NCBI RefSeq assembly: GCF_900128485.1
Contig: NZ_LT635858.1
Span: 9,564 to 54,504, forward strand
Direction: 5' to 3'
DNA length: 44,941 bases
Origin: Duodenibacillus massiliensis
GTDB taxonomy: Bacteria; Pseudomonadota; Gammaproteobacteria; Burkholderiales; Burkholderiaceae_F
A program made the position numbers and the translations under genes. The stretch's first letter is position 1. Each line of letters opens with the position of its first letter. Below, in pieces: positions 8,917 to 16,896 of the stretch. The notes beneath the pieces were generated by a model. It made no database searches and was not told the DNA's origin. It was given only the letters and a program-made list of their open reading frames with translations.

Positions 8917-9942
8917 TCAGGCCGGATAGCGCTTATTGGCTTCAATTGCAAACTTATTGGTGTAGACGGCATCCAAGTCCACCTTAAAGCCCGCCATCTT
9001 CGGATTGACGCTTTGCAGAGCCTTCAGAGAAATCGCCGGAGCGCCATCGGGGACGATCCCGTCCTTGGAGAGTGCCGGGCGGTTTTTGAGGAACCCGTCA
9101 ATGTAAATGGCTTTGTTACCGAGGAAGTAGCTTTCAGGCACTGTCGCCGTGAGTTCTTCGGCGGTCGCTTTGGCAAGCCACTTGTCCGCACGCACCACGG
9201 CATTGGTAAGGCCCTGAATGATTTCGGGGTTTTTCGTGATGTAGCGCGTCGGGGCGTAGAGGCACCCGGCAACCATGGGGCCGCCGAAAATCTTGTCGCT
9301 TTCATCGACCTTACGGGTGTCTGCGACGATACGGATGAGGTTGTCGCGTTCGAGCGTTGCAATCACCGGGTCAAGGTTTGTGAAGGCATCGATCTGGCCG
9401 GAGCGCATGGCGGCAACTGCGGCCGAAGAAGCGCCCACGCCGATAAAGGAGACTTCAGAGGGTTTCACACCTGCCTGACCGAGCACGAAGTTTGCAAGCA
9501 CCTGAGAGCTTGACCCCGGCGCCGTCACGCCGATCTTCTTTCCGCGAAGATCGGTGAGCGACTTGTAGTCGGGCATCGTCTTGTTGCTCACGGCAAAGAC
9601 AACCTGCGGGGCTCTGCCCTGCAGCACAAAGGACTGCATCGCCTGGCCGCGCGTCTGCATGGAAATCGTGTGCTCAAAGGCGCCCGAAACGATGTCGGCC
9701 GAACCGCCCACAACAGCCTGCAGGGACCTGGAGCCCCCCTGAAAGTCGATGATCTGCACATCAAGCCCTTCGTCCTTGAAGTACCCGAGGCGCTCGGCAA
9801 TCGAAATCGGGAGGTAGTAGTACAGGGCCTTACCGCCCACGGCAATGCGCACACGGCGGTCTGCGGCAAAGACCGCAGGAGCACTCATCGTAAAGGCAGC
9901 GGCGGCTGCGGCGGAAAGAATCTGACGGCGGGTAAAGCTCAT
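8917..9942 (-). CDS. NMT1/SsuA-like periplasmic substrate-binding protein
   Basis: The 341-residue protein is the likely ligand-capturing subunit of the ABC importer encoded downstream. The start at 9942 is chosen because GGAG precedes that ATG at normal spacing and the product then begins with an export signal (FTRRQILSAAAAAAFTMSA...AVFA). The twin Arg could make it a Tat substrate, although a Sec signal is equally possible. The mature protein shows the NMT1/TauA pattern: AERLGYFKDEGLDVQIIDFQGG, VGGSADIVSGAFEH, and LRGKKIGVTAPGSSS. Family ligands include thiamine precursors, sulfonates, taurine, nitrate and purine-related compounds. A longer in-frame extension to 10050 crosses a terminator hairpin and is rejected. 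Confidence 0.92.
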   Translation of the reverse strand: MSFTRRQILSAAAAAAFTMSAPAVFAADRRVRIAVGGKALYYYLPISIAERLGYFKDEGLDVQIIDFQGGSRSLQAVVGGSADIVSGAFEHTISMQTRGQAMQSFVLQGRAPQVVFAVSNKTMPDYKSLTDLRGKKIGVTAPGSSSQVLANFVLGQAGVKPSEVSFIGVGASSAAVAAMRSGQIDAFTNLDPVIATLERDNLIRIVADTRKVDESDKIFGGPMVAGCLYAPTRYITKNPEIIQGLTNAVVRADKWLAKATAEELTATVPESYFLGNKAIYIDGFLKNRPALSKDGIVPDGAPAISLKALQSVNPKMAGFKVDLDAVYTNKFAIEANKRYPA

Positions 9943-9961
9943 TTGATTTTCTCCAAAAACT

Positions 9962-9994
9962 AAAAAACGCACAGGTGAAACTTCACATGTGCGT
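9962..9994 (-). terminator. Intrinsic terminator inside the leader of the ABC operon (attenuator)
   Basis: On the minus strand ACGCACATGTGAA / TTCACCTGTGCGT forms a 13-bp stem with one mismatch, a 2-nt loop and then a T6 run. It ends about 20 nt before the start codon of the binding-protein gene and directly before its Shine-Dalgarno. A terminator there would switch off the operon unless its formation is prevented, the standard expression platform of a riboswitch or attenuator. Confidence 0.82.
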
Positions 9995-10330
9995 CTGAAC
10001 AAACTCTGTAATTGTCTGCGGCTCTTCGTGCTTTGCCTTTTTACCGCCACTGCAGCCGGATAAAAACTTTCCCCCGACTGTCGTGTCTGCTTGAAGGCAG
10101 AACCGCAATGCGGGGGATGTCAATGTCAGTCACCGACGCACAGGCGCTTATCCCCCGCCCGCTTTAGCGGTAGGGATAGCAGACGCAGTAAAGCGGCGCT
10201 TGCGCTACGCTTCATTGCATATGTCTGTGCGGTGGTCTGCATGGTAAAAACTGTGTTTCCTTTAATACCGAAAGGCTCCAGCCGCCTTTCAATGCGTGCA
10301 AGATAGCGCGCTCAAAAAAGGTTGTCAAAA
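9995..10330 (-). promoter_or_regulatory. Long structured leader upstream of ABC operon; candidate riboswitch
   Basis: Most of the 474-base gap between recR and the binding-protein gene is free of genes and rich in complementary segments (plus-strand coordinates). A perfect 9-bp stem pairs 10110-10118 with 10150-10158. The same 10111-10117 segment can instead pair with 10070-10076. Two upstream 8-mers, 10135-10142 and 10180-10187, are complementary to the terminator's 5' arm region (9988-9995 and 9990-9997) and could act as antiterminators. I do not recognise a TPP, FMN, cobalamin, SAM or guanidine consensus. The NMT1-motif (xanthine-I) class should be tested because it precedes NMT1-domain genes. 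Confidence 0.55.
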
Positions 10331-10416
10331 ATTTTTTGCGCTTCTGAGACATTATCCTTAGACAAATCCCGCAGGAAGGCAAAAATGCAGGACGACAACC
10401 GCGCCGCAGCGGAAAA

Positions 10417-11040
10417 CTAACCTCGCCGTCCCGGCATCACCTTGCGGTCAACCACTGCTGCCGCAATACTCGCCGCATCCGTATATTCCACCTCAACGCC
10501 GGCAGGCAGCCCCCGAGCCAGACGCGTCACACGAAGTTCAGGAATATGGCGTTTGAGCGCAGCTGCCACCATGTGCGCGGTGGCCTCCCCTTCGGGCGTG
10601 TAGCTTGTAGCAATCACGACCTCCTTAACCTCAGGATCTGAAGCCTCTTCAATGAGCTTATCCACGCCGAGCTCCTTTGGACCGATTCCGTCCAAGGGAT
10701 TGACGCGCCCCATAAGTACGAAGTAGCGGCCGCGGTAGGAGACACTGTCTTCAACAGCATTCTGATCCGCCGGCGTTTCCACCACACAAATGACCGAGCG
10801 GTCGCGGTCGGGCTGCCGGCAGATGGCGCAAAGCGGTTCCGTCGTGAGCGTATTGCACTGCGGACAACGGTGCACCTTCTCAATGGCTTCAGCCAAGGTG
10901 CGCGCCAGATCCATGCCGAGCGCACGCCTGCGGTCAAGAAGATCATCCACGAGACGCGCGGCGGATTTGGGCCCGAGCCCCGGCAGATCGGCAAAAAGAT
11001 CCGTGAGATGCGAGAGCCGCTCATCGGTATTTAACGGCAT
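10417..11040 (-). CDS. recR: Recombination mediator protein RecR
   Basis: RecR works with RecF/RecO to load RecA at gaps in DNA. The 207-residue product has the N-terminal helix-hairpin-helix (LPGLGPKSAARLV), a four-Cys zinc finger (CPQC and CAIC, residues ~58-73), and a TOPRIM domain beginning VICVVETPADQNAVE. The C-terminal Walker-like region contains ARGLPAGVEVEYTDA. The ATG is preceded by AGGG at good spacing. recR is often the last gene of dnaX-ybaB-recR. Here its upstream neighbour is a broken TnpB element and dnaX is not in the window, so the usual operon has been split. The leader of the ABC operon begins ~90 nt downstream on the same strand, so read-through is possible. Confidence 0.97.
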   Translation of the reverse strand: MPLNTDERLSHLTDLFADLPGLGPKSAARLVDDLLDRRRALGMDLARTLAEAIEKVHRCPQCNTLTTEPLCAICRQPDRDRSVICVVETPADQNAVEDSVSYRGRYFVLMGRVNPLDGIGPKELGVDKLIEEASDPEVKEVVIATSYTPEGEATAHMVAAALKRHIPELRVTRLARGLPAGVEVEYTDAASIAAAVVDRKVMPGRRG

Positions 11041-11214
11041 GTGTCACCCTGGCATTGAAGTTGGCTGCCGCCGATTGTAATGCGTAGAAAGAAAGCTCAG
11101 TCCCGGAGGCAATACCACAAAGACCCGTCACATTCAGAACACTGCCTGCCGCTCCTCTCGTAAAGCCTTACCACTATCAATATATAAAAGGCGGGCCGCA
11201 GGGAGACCAGACAA

Positions 11215-11561
11215 GTAAACAACACCCCGTCTGAAGACGGGGCTTTATTGTGACCGCATCCCACGGCCCAACATAAGGCTGGTTTACATCAGCCCCTGTG
11301 CTGACAGCTGTCGGCACAGACCCTGCAGGTTGCGGCTCGCATTCAAGTTGCTGTGCGCAAGGTGACCACATTGGCTGCTGCGGAACCCGTGTTTATGGCG
11401 TTTGCCCGGTGCCCCGCACTGTGAGCATGTCTGGCTTGTATAGCACGGATCCAGGAAAACACACCGGATTCCAGCGGCTGCCGCTTTGTAAACAATCATC
11501 TCCTGCAACTCACGGAAAGACCAGCGGTGCAGTCGGCAGCGGTGCAGTCGGCTTCTGATGC
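11215..11561 (-). pseudogene. 5'-truncated copy of the TnpB element with its right end
   Basis: This minus-strand segment repeats the last ~95 codons of the tnpB at 1-732 and the right end beyond it, including the hairpin CCCCGTC / GACGGGG and the terminal TTGTTTAC (11215-11222). The upstream part of the gene is gone: similarity begins at GCATCAGAAGCC (11550-11561) and the frame before it is unrelated. A 15-bp unit is duplicated in tandem (11522-11536 and 11537-11551), inserting five residues. The third zinc-ribbon Cys is Ser (CSQCG became SSQCG) and HSDLNAS reads HSNLNAS, so the last RuvC acidic residue is also lost. The protein cannot be an active nuclease, though the right-end RNA could still form. 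Confidence 0.85.
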
Positions 11562-11743
11562 TTTTGCCGAATTCAACCGCTTTATCGGGTTGAATGCCTA
11601 TCGGGAATTCGAACAAAAGTACGGCGTCAGACACTGAGACCGATTCCGCCACGGCCTCGTCTTCAGCCCCCGGCAGAAAAAGACTTCTGCAGGCAAATGG
11701 CGGATAATGAGACCATTGTCAGCGCATTTGAAGGAGTTTCTCC

Positions 11744-12037
11744 ATGCAGAGAAGACCGATTCGCCGCGGCGGCATTCTTTCCGCGGGCTACGACCCCGAA
11801 AAGCGTCAGCTTGACATTGAGTTCGATACGCACCGCATCATGCGCTATGAGGATGTGGGCCAGGAAGTTGCAGACCGGTTTTTAACCTCGGCCGCTCCGG
11901 CCTCTTACTTTGCCGATGAAATTGACGGCGAGTACCCGGCGCACGAAGTCAATTCCAAAGAAGCCCGCAGTGCTTCTCCGGCGCCCCGCAAAAAAGGTGT
12001 CCCCGAAGAATTAAAGCGGCTCTTTGGAGACGCGTAA
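11744..12037 (+). CDS. Small KTSC-domain protein
   Basis: The 97-residue product carries a KTSC-type domain, a short module first noted at the C-terminus of some lysyl-tRNA synthetases and also found as stand-alone proteins. Diagnostic order: SAGYDPEKRQLDIEF, then THRIMRYEDVGQEVADRFL, then a small-residue segment ending in DEIDGEYPAHEV. The last ~30 residues are a polar tail. An AAGGAG ribosome site lies 8 nt before the ATG and an intrinsic terminator follows, so it is a complete monocistronic gene. It sits between a TnpB fragment and an IS1380 remnant. The molecular function of the domain is not established. Confidence 0.8.
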   Translation: MQRRPIRRGGILSAGYDPEKRQLDIEFDTHRIMRYEDVGQEVADRFLTSAAPASYFADEIDGEYPAHEVNSKEARSASPAPRKKGVPEELKRLFGDA

Positions 12038-12064
12038 ACCGACCAAACCTCCCGTTCAGTCTGC

Positions 12065-12100
12065 AACCGGAAGATGTCCAAAAGCACCTTCCGGTTTTTC
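12065..12100 (+). terminator. Intrinsic terminator after the KTSC gene
   Basis: AACCGGAAG / CTTCCGGTT forms a perfect 9-bp stem with a 14-nt loop and is followed by TTTC, 28 nt beyond the stop codon. Confidence 0.82.
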
Positions 12101-12249
12101 TGCATCAAGACAACAGAAATGCGGCTTAATTCCAAAAAGCCGCCATCGAAACAGCGCTACAGCCGTCCCCAAAGTCGCGGACCTGTTGGCTGCAATAAAA
12201 GACAAAAGCTCCTACCACTTTTTTACCCTGTTTTTCTTTAAACCAGCGG

Positions 12250-12936
12250 ATGTACCGGAAATCCTCATCGGTCGGTTATGTCATTGGGTTTTCGCCGAAT
12301 CCGAAAACCCAAAGAATGGTAAAAGAAAACGGTCTGAAGAATCCCCGCCGCAAGATGGTGAAACGCTACACCACGACCGGCATGGCTCACCGCACCATCG
12401 GCGAACTCGTCAATTACAAAGCTAAGTCCTGGAAGCAGGAACGTCGGCTCATCGCCCGACGACAGCATGACGCTCGTACCAACCAAATGGATCTGCGCCT
12501 GATTCAGACCAACATCAAACATGTCAAAAAGGGGGAAGACGGCTGGTACGGAAAGTATTCCGAGTACGGCGCAGCCAAGCTGTATGAAGACCTTTACTGC
12601 GGTCGGGCGGCTGACTGCGAACTCAATATCGCAGAATTTAAAACAGATTGCTTTGGCGGCAGAGCAAGTTCAACGCGCTTCTGCACCAACGGCTACCGCA
12701 TGATATTGGGCATGGTGACATTGCTGGTGCTCAAGTTGGCCCGGCACTATCTCTTTGGTGTTGTGAAGGAAAGCGCGAAAAAAGCTGTACGCGTTTCCAT
12801 TGCCCGGCTCAGAGCCACTGTCATCCTGGTGACTGCTAAATGGAGCTCAACGATAAACACCGTTCGACTGACGCTGCCCTCTGTTTTGCCGGGAGCCCGA
12901 GAGCTGGGAGCGCTTTTCAAGATACCGATACTCTGA
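12250..12936 (+). pseudogene. IS1380-family transposase remnant (C-terminal half)
   Basis: The 228-residue open frame matches only the second half of an IS1380-type DDE transposase. Recognisable parts are SSVGYVIGFSPNPKTQRMV, the segment KAKSWKQERRLIARRQHDA, and LYEDLYCGRAADCELNIAEFK, which corresponds to the family's region around the last catalytic Glu (typically RGxxENRIKE). The hydrophobic tail NGYRMILGMVTLLVLKLA follows. Full transposases are about twice this length and the first two catalytic Asp are missing; an in-frame stop lies at 12196. Upstream bases 12101-12249 hold no recognisable gene. I read this as a dead insertion sequence. Confidence 0.75.
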
Positions 12937-13030
12937 CGCCTGAGCGTCCCCGACTCACAGAGCGTGCCATCGGGGGTTGGGGGTATTGCACCCAAAATCG
13001 GGCTCCGCGTGAATTTTTGCCATGATGCCC

Positions 13031-13106
13031 CCAGAATTTTCTCGATTTTTGATCTTGCACCAGCCTGCCTTTCTGAAAAATCAAGCTGCTGCAAAATTCA
13101 GGCTAG
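13031..13106 (+). repeat. Flanking repeat A, inverted partner of 18638-18712
   Basis: From CCAGAATTTTCTCG to CAGGCTA this stretch matches the minus strand of 18638-18712 with about four differences in ~73 bases. The two copies are inverted relative to each other and bracket the cytochrome/flavoprotein operon. In this copy the internal complementary arms carry mismatches. Sequence outside the repeats is unrelated. Confidence 0.88.
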
Positions 13107-13118
13107 CCAAGAGGTACT

Positions 13119-13153
13119 GAGCCGTCCGGCTGCGACAAGCGGCCGGGCGGCTC
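13119..13153 (+). terminator. Strong GC hairpin between repeat A and the cytochrome operon
   Basis: GAGCCGTCCGGC / GCCGGGCGGCTC forms a 12-bp stem with one G-T pair and an 11-nt loop, followed by TTTCCTT on the plus strand. On the minus strand it lies ~30 nt after the last gene of the operon but has no T run there, so termination of the operon may be weak or factor-dependent. Confidence 0.5.
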
Positions 13154-13186
13154 TTTCCTTATGCCTCAACTATGGCTCAACGCTCC

Positions 13187-13924
13187 TTACGGCTTTGAGC
13201 CGGGACGTCCGGCCTGAGAGGCGTAGTAGACGGCAAGCGCGTTAATCTCGTCATCGGTGAGCTTCTGCACGAAGAAGCGCATTTCCTTCAGGATGTCGTT
13301 CGTGCGTCTTCCGTCGCGGTAGTCTCTGAGCTGGCCCGCAAGATAGGCCGGGTTTTGGCCGTGAATGACGGGCACGCTTCCGGTGGCCCTTCCTTTCCCC
13401 GTCGTACCGTGACAAGCCGCACACGGCGTGATCGCACGCTTGGGATCTCCCTTTCGGACAAGCCCGGAAACATCGATGCCTGAAGTGTCGGCCATGTTCT
13501 TCTTGCCGACCTCAAGCTTCGTTCCGTCGGGGCCGGGAAGCATGGCGTACATGGCGGCGACGTCAGCGATCTGCTGATCGGTCATTGTTTTAACGGCCGC
13601 GACCATCAGTTTGGCGCGTTCGCCGCCCGAGCGGCGTCCGTCGCGATAATCCAGAAGCGCCTTGGCGGTGACCTCGAAGGGCTGTCCGGCGACATGCGGC
13701 CACGCGGAAGTCTGAGAAATGCCGTTCGGTCCGTGGCAGCTCCCGCAGAACTGCTTGCTGTGCACGGCAAAGCCGCCGAGCGGATTGGGTTCCGGAAGCG
13801 AGGCGACGACAGCATCGAACGCCTCGGGCGTGAGCGCAGGAGCGTCCGGATTTGCGGCCGGCGAAGCGACCGCCATCACAGGCAAAGCCGCCATCATCAA
13901 CATGCAGAGTTTTACTGCTTTCAT
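13187..13924 (-). CDS. Periplasmic diheme cytochrome c, c4-like
   Basis: The 245-residue protein has a Sec signal peptide (MKAVKLCMLMMAALPVMAVA) and two heme c sites, CGSCH at 60-64 and CAACH at 168-172. Each sits in a similar half containing LDYRDGRR or LRDYRDGRR and a Met-bearing segment, so it looks like an internally duplicated class I / c4-type cytochrome. Such proteins shuttle electrons in the periplasm; c4-like dihemes also serve as the electron-accepting subunit of flavocytochrome c. It is the last gene of the operon, 9 nt after the flavoprotein gene. Together with the upstream monoheme cytochrome it gives the flavoprotein two possible acceptors. Confidence 0.88.
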   Translation of the reverse strand: MKAVKLCMLMMAALPVMAVASPAANPDAPALTPEAFDAVVASLPEPNPLGGFAVHSKQFCGSCHGPNGISQTSAWPHVAGQPFEVTAKALLDYRDGRRSGGERAKLMVAAVKTMTDQQIADVAAMYAMLPGPDGTKLEVGKKNMADTSGIDVSGLVRKGDPKRAITPCAACHGTTGKGRATGSVPVIHGQNPAYLAGQLRDYRDGRRTNDILKEMRFFVQKLTDDEINALAVYYASQAGRPGSKP

Positions 13925-13933
13925 CTTGTATCC

Positions 13934-15304
13934 TTAGCCGAAGCTGTCGGCCGTAATGGTGTTCATCCAGCTGTGCAGGTAATGTGCGGCAACGGCCTGC
14001 TCCTGCGGGCTCGCCGTCAGGAACTGATAGCGGGCTCGCGTATTGACTCGGGCGATTTTGCCGTTGACGATTCGGAAGACGTCGGCCACGAAAAGACCGT
14101 AGTCCTCGCCTGCAAGCGCATAGCAGGTGTTCGACCAGGCGGGCTCGGGAATCGGCCGGCCCGCGAGCTCCTCGACGATGGCGCGGGCCGTCGTCTTCGC
14201 CTGCGTATTGGCTGAAAAGCCCGACTTCGGCATGGCATCCGCGATGGACGCATCCCCGAGCACGTAGACATCGGGAATGATCGAGCTCTCAAAGGTCCGG
14301 CGATCGACCGGGCAGAAGCCCGTCTTGTCGGCTAGATCCATCTCAAGCGCAATGTTTGCCGCACGCATCGGCGGAATGATGTTGATCACGTCCGCCTTGA
14401 TCATGCCCGCTTCGGTCCGTACCGTCATGCCGGCTGCATCGAGTTCCAGAGGCTTGCCGCCGTCGTGCGCCTGAATCCACGCAAGCCGGCAGTCGTCGCG
14501 TGCGGGCTTTGCGTAGTTGGAAAGCTTCGCCGAATAATCGGCCGGGATCGGGAACCCGTAGAGGCGGTTCCAGCCGAGGATCATCGTTTCATCCGTCACG
14601 AAGCTGTTCTTCGGATCGGTGATGATGACCCTTGCGGTCGGATTGTGCTTTGCGCACCATTCGGTCACGAGCGCGGCGCGTTCGTACGGACCGGGCGGAC
14701 AGCGGTACGGATTGGGCGGCGCAACGATGAGGAACGTGCCGCCGCTGCGCATCGACTGAAGCTGATTGGCAAGGAGCTGCGTCTGAGGACCTGCGATCCA
14801 GCCGCTCGGGATTCGGGAGGCCGCCAGATCCGCGCTGTAGCCCGGCAGAGCATCGTAGAGAAGCTCGATGCCCGGCGAAACGATGAGCTTGTCGTAGGCA
14901 TAACGGCTTGTTTTGCCGATCACGGTCTTTCTGTCGGCATCAAGACCGATGATCGTGTCGCGAACGACCTTGACGCCGTAGCGCTCGTGAAGCGCGTCGT
15001 ATGAGACCGTGAGATCCTCCATTGTCACGGCGCCCGTCAGAAGTTCAGACGAGCCGTAATGGCGCACGAAGTTCGGATTCCGGTCGATCAGCGTAACGTG
15101 GATCTTCGGGTTGAAGATCTTGAGGTATTTGGCCGCGGTAGCGCCGCCGACGCCTGCGCCGACGATGACGATTTTTGCGCCGGCCGCAGGTGCGAGCGAT
15201 TCGGCTGCCATCCTCGCCCAGGAAGTGCCGGCGGAAGTGCCCGCGGCGGCAAGGGCCATGGCCGTCAGAAGGCGGCGGCGGTGAAGCATGACTGCATTTC
15301 TCAT
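13934..15304 (-). CDS. FCSD-type flavoprotein (sulfide dehydrogenase flavoprotein subunit-like)
   Basis: The 456-residue protein resembles FccB/SoxF, the FAD subunit of flavocytochrome c sulfide dehydrogenase. That enzyme oxidises sulfide to sulfur or polysulfide in the periplasm and passes electrons to a cytochrome c. A twin-arginine leader (HRRRLLTAMALAAAGTSAG) predicts Tat export of the folded flavoprotein. The FAD-binding motif is KIVIVGAGVGGATAAKYL (residues 44-61). Cys202 in RCPPGPYERA and Cys394 in SNTCYALAG match the redox-active cysteine pair of the family. The second FAD segment is DVYVLGDAS. Its start overlaps the upstream monoheme cytochrome gene by 4 nt. Sulfide as substrate is inferred; other reduced sulfur species are possible. 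Confidence 0.88.
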   Translation of the reverse strand: MRNAVMLHRRRLLTAMALAAAGTSAGTSWARMAAESLAPAAGAKIVIVGAGVGGATAAKYLKIFNPKIHVTLIDRNPNFVRHYGSSELLTGAVTMEDLTVSYDALHERYGVKVVRDTIIGLDADRKTVIGKTSRYAYDKLIVSPGIELLYDALPGYSADLAASRIPSGWIAGPQTQLLANQLQSMRSGGTFLIVAPPNPYRCPPGPYERAALVTEWCAKHNPTARVIITDPKNSFVTDETMILGWNRLYGFPIPADYSAKLSNYAKPARDDCRLAWIQAHDGGKPLELDAAGMTVRTEAGMIKADVINIIPPMRAANIALEMDLADKTGFCPVDRRTFESSIIPDVYVLGDASIADAMPKSGFSANTQAKTTARAIVEELAGRPIPEPAWSNTCYALAGEDYGLFVADVFRIVNGKIARVNTRARYQFLTASPQEQAVAAHYLHSWMNTITADSFG

Positions 15305-15639
15305 TTCTGCTCTCCCGTCTTGATGTTCGCAAAGAAGTCGGCCATGCGTTCGATTTCATCGTCGCCGTAGCCCTGAGCAATGTGGCTCATGATGGAAGAC
15401 GGCCGCTTGAGATTCTTGAAATCCTTCATCGAGATAATGAATTCGGCGGGCGGCATGCCGGCCAGCGGCACAAAGTTTTCACCCTTAACTTCTCCGAAGG
15501 TCCCATGGCACGCGGCGCACGTATGCGCCAGAGAGTCGGCCCTGGGTTCGGACGAAGAAGCGTCGCCGCCGAGAGCACTCCCGGATGCTGCGCAGAAGAA
15601 GGATGCGCCCGCCGCTGCAATGATTTGCCTGATGTTCAT
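15301..15639 (-). CDS. Periplasmic monoheme cytochrome c
   Basis: The 112-residue protein has a signal peptide (MNIRQIIAAAGASFFCAASGSALGG) and one heme c site, CAACH at 41-45. A C-terminal helix (DDEIERMADFFANIK) follows, with a likely axial Met in SSIMSHIAQGY. It resembles the small cytochrome subunit that partners FCSD flavoproteins (FccA/SoxE-like). It is translationally coupled to the flavoprotein gene by a 4-nt overlap, which supports a 1:1 complex. The membrane-protein gene upstream ends 9 nt before its start. Confidence 0.88.
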   Translation of the reverse strand: MNIRQIIAAAGASFFCAASGSALGGDASSSEPRADSLAHTCAACHGTFGEVKGENFVPLAGMPPAEFIISMKDFKNLKRPSSIMSHIAQGYGDDEIERMADFFANIKTGEQK

Positions 15640-15648
15640 GTTGTCTCC

Positions 15649-16896
15649 TTATCCGTTGATCACGATCCAGCCGATGATGAAGTAGCCGGCGACCCAGCAG
15701 ATATGGGACGCAATGGCGAGGGTGCCTACGCGGGTGAGTCCGGAGGAAGGCGTGTAGAGATCCTTCGTCTGACCGCTCTTCCAAGCCAGTGTCAGAAGGT
15801 ACGAAAGGTTGAGGCCGCCCAGGACGAGGAAGGTCACGAAGAAGATGGCGGTGCTCGGCCAGTCCATCGTGATCTTGTAGTCGAGCGCATTCCAGCCGGC
15901 GGCGTCAAGCAGCGTGACGAAGCGGAGCACTTCGCGAACGGCGGCGAGCACAATCGTCATGATGATCGTCATGCCGAATGCCATGTAGTTGCAGAAAATG
16001 CAAAGCTTGCGCTTTTTCTGAATGAAGCTCATGGCGCCGAAGTACGCGATCGGGACCAGCGCAATCCACATCCAGACGGACGTGCGGAACCATTCCATGT
16101 TTTCAGGAAGCGCCGCCATCCAAAGCGCGCCGGCAGCGAGGACGAGCACGGCGCCTGCCTTGGCCATGGCGTGTGCAAGGCCTTCGATGAAGTCGACGTA
16201 GCCGTAGTCCGTCTCGCCCGAAGAGAGGAGATAGCGGCGCATGCCGAAGAGCCAGGCGGCCGTGACGGGAAGGCTCAGCAACAGGAAGAACGCCAGACGT
16301 CCGATCGTGAGGCTGTGAAGTTCCCGGCCGTAGGGCACGATCGTGCCGCCGGGAGCGTACCAGTTCATCCATTCCGCGGGCTGAAGCGACTGATTGACGA
16401 CCGCGTGCATGATGGCGCCGCAGACGATCATCAGAAGGAGCGAGCCGGCCAGCCAGAAGCCGCCGCGCGGTGCGCCCGGACGGCTCGACGGCGTGCCGTC
16501 GTCCGCATATGAATGATTCAGACCGTACCAGCGGTAGAGCGCCAGATAGGCGACCGTGAGAACGGCAAGGAAGCCGAGAAGCCACCAGGCCGAAATCACG
16601 TTCGATGTGTACCAGAACGGATCGTAGATGACCTGAACGAAGAGAAGCGGCGCGACGCCCAGCACGATGGCGACCGCGACGGCAGCCTTGGCGGTCGTGC
16701 CCAGCGCGCCGGAAAGTCGCTGCCAGTACGGATTCGAAGAGAAGCTTCCCACAGCGGCAAGGCCTAGCGTGCCAAGCATCACATTGACTGCCGTCATGTG
16801 AAGCGCGAACGTTACGACGCCGAGCACGAGGAAGACGAGCGGATGAGCCGGCGCTCCCGCAGGATCCATCAGCGCCAGAAAAAGGGATTCATTCAT
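15649..16896 (-). CDS. Polytopic membrane protein of the cytochrome operon, unassigned
   Basis: The 415-residue protein has roughly nine or ten hydrophobic segments and no signal peptide. It contains a FVQVIYDPFWYTSNVISAWW segment and several His/Trp residues at membrane boundaries (HMTAVNVMLG, AIMHAVVNQS, REFHSL-like RELHSLTIGR, GLAHAMAKAG), suggestive of heme or quinone binding. A CxxC pair (CIFC, residues 299-302) follows a basic loop, unusual for a plain transporter. It overlaps the CydA-like gene upstream by 4 nt, so the two are probably subunits of one complex, in the position CydB would have beside CydA. I do not recognise a named family. Confidence 0.7.
   Translation of the reverse strand: MNESLFLALMDPAGAPAHPLVFLVLGVVTFALHMTAVNVMLGTLGLAAVGSFSSNPYWQRLSGALGTTAKAAVAVAIVLGVAPLLFVQVIYDPFWYTSNVISAWWLLGFLAVLTVAYLALYRWYGLNHSYADDGTPSSRPGAPRGGFWLAGSLLLMIVCGAIMHAVVNQSLQPAEWMNWYAPGGTIVPYGRELHSLTIGRLAFFLLLSLPVTAAWLFGMRRYLLSSGETDYGYVDFIEGLAHAMAKAGAVLVLAAGALWMAALPENMEWFRTSVWMWIALVPIAYFGAMSFIQKKRKLCIFCNYMAFGMTIIMTIVLAAVREVLRFVTLLDAAGWNALDYKITMDWPSTAIFFVTFLVLGGLNLSYLLTLAWKSGQTKDLYTPSSGLTRVGTLAIASHICWVAGYFIIGWIVING

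Noticed and set aside
10046-10062. CCGCCACTG on the plus strand, resembling a cobalamin riboswitch box
   Set aside because: It is on the strand opposite to the regulated genes, and none of the other conserved cobalamin elements is present.
15382-16512. 376-codon plus-strand open frame
   Set aside because: It is antisense to the membrane protein and monoheme cytochrome genes, has a composition of reverse-read GC-rich codons and no recognisable domain.
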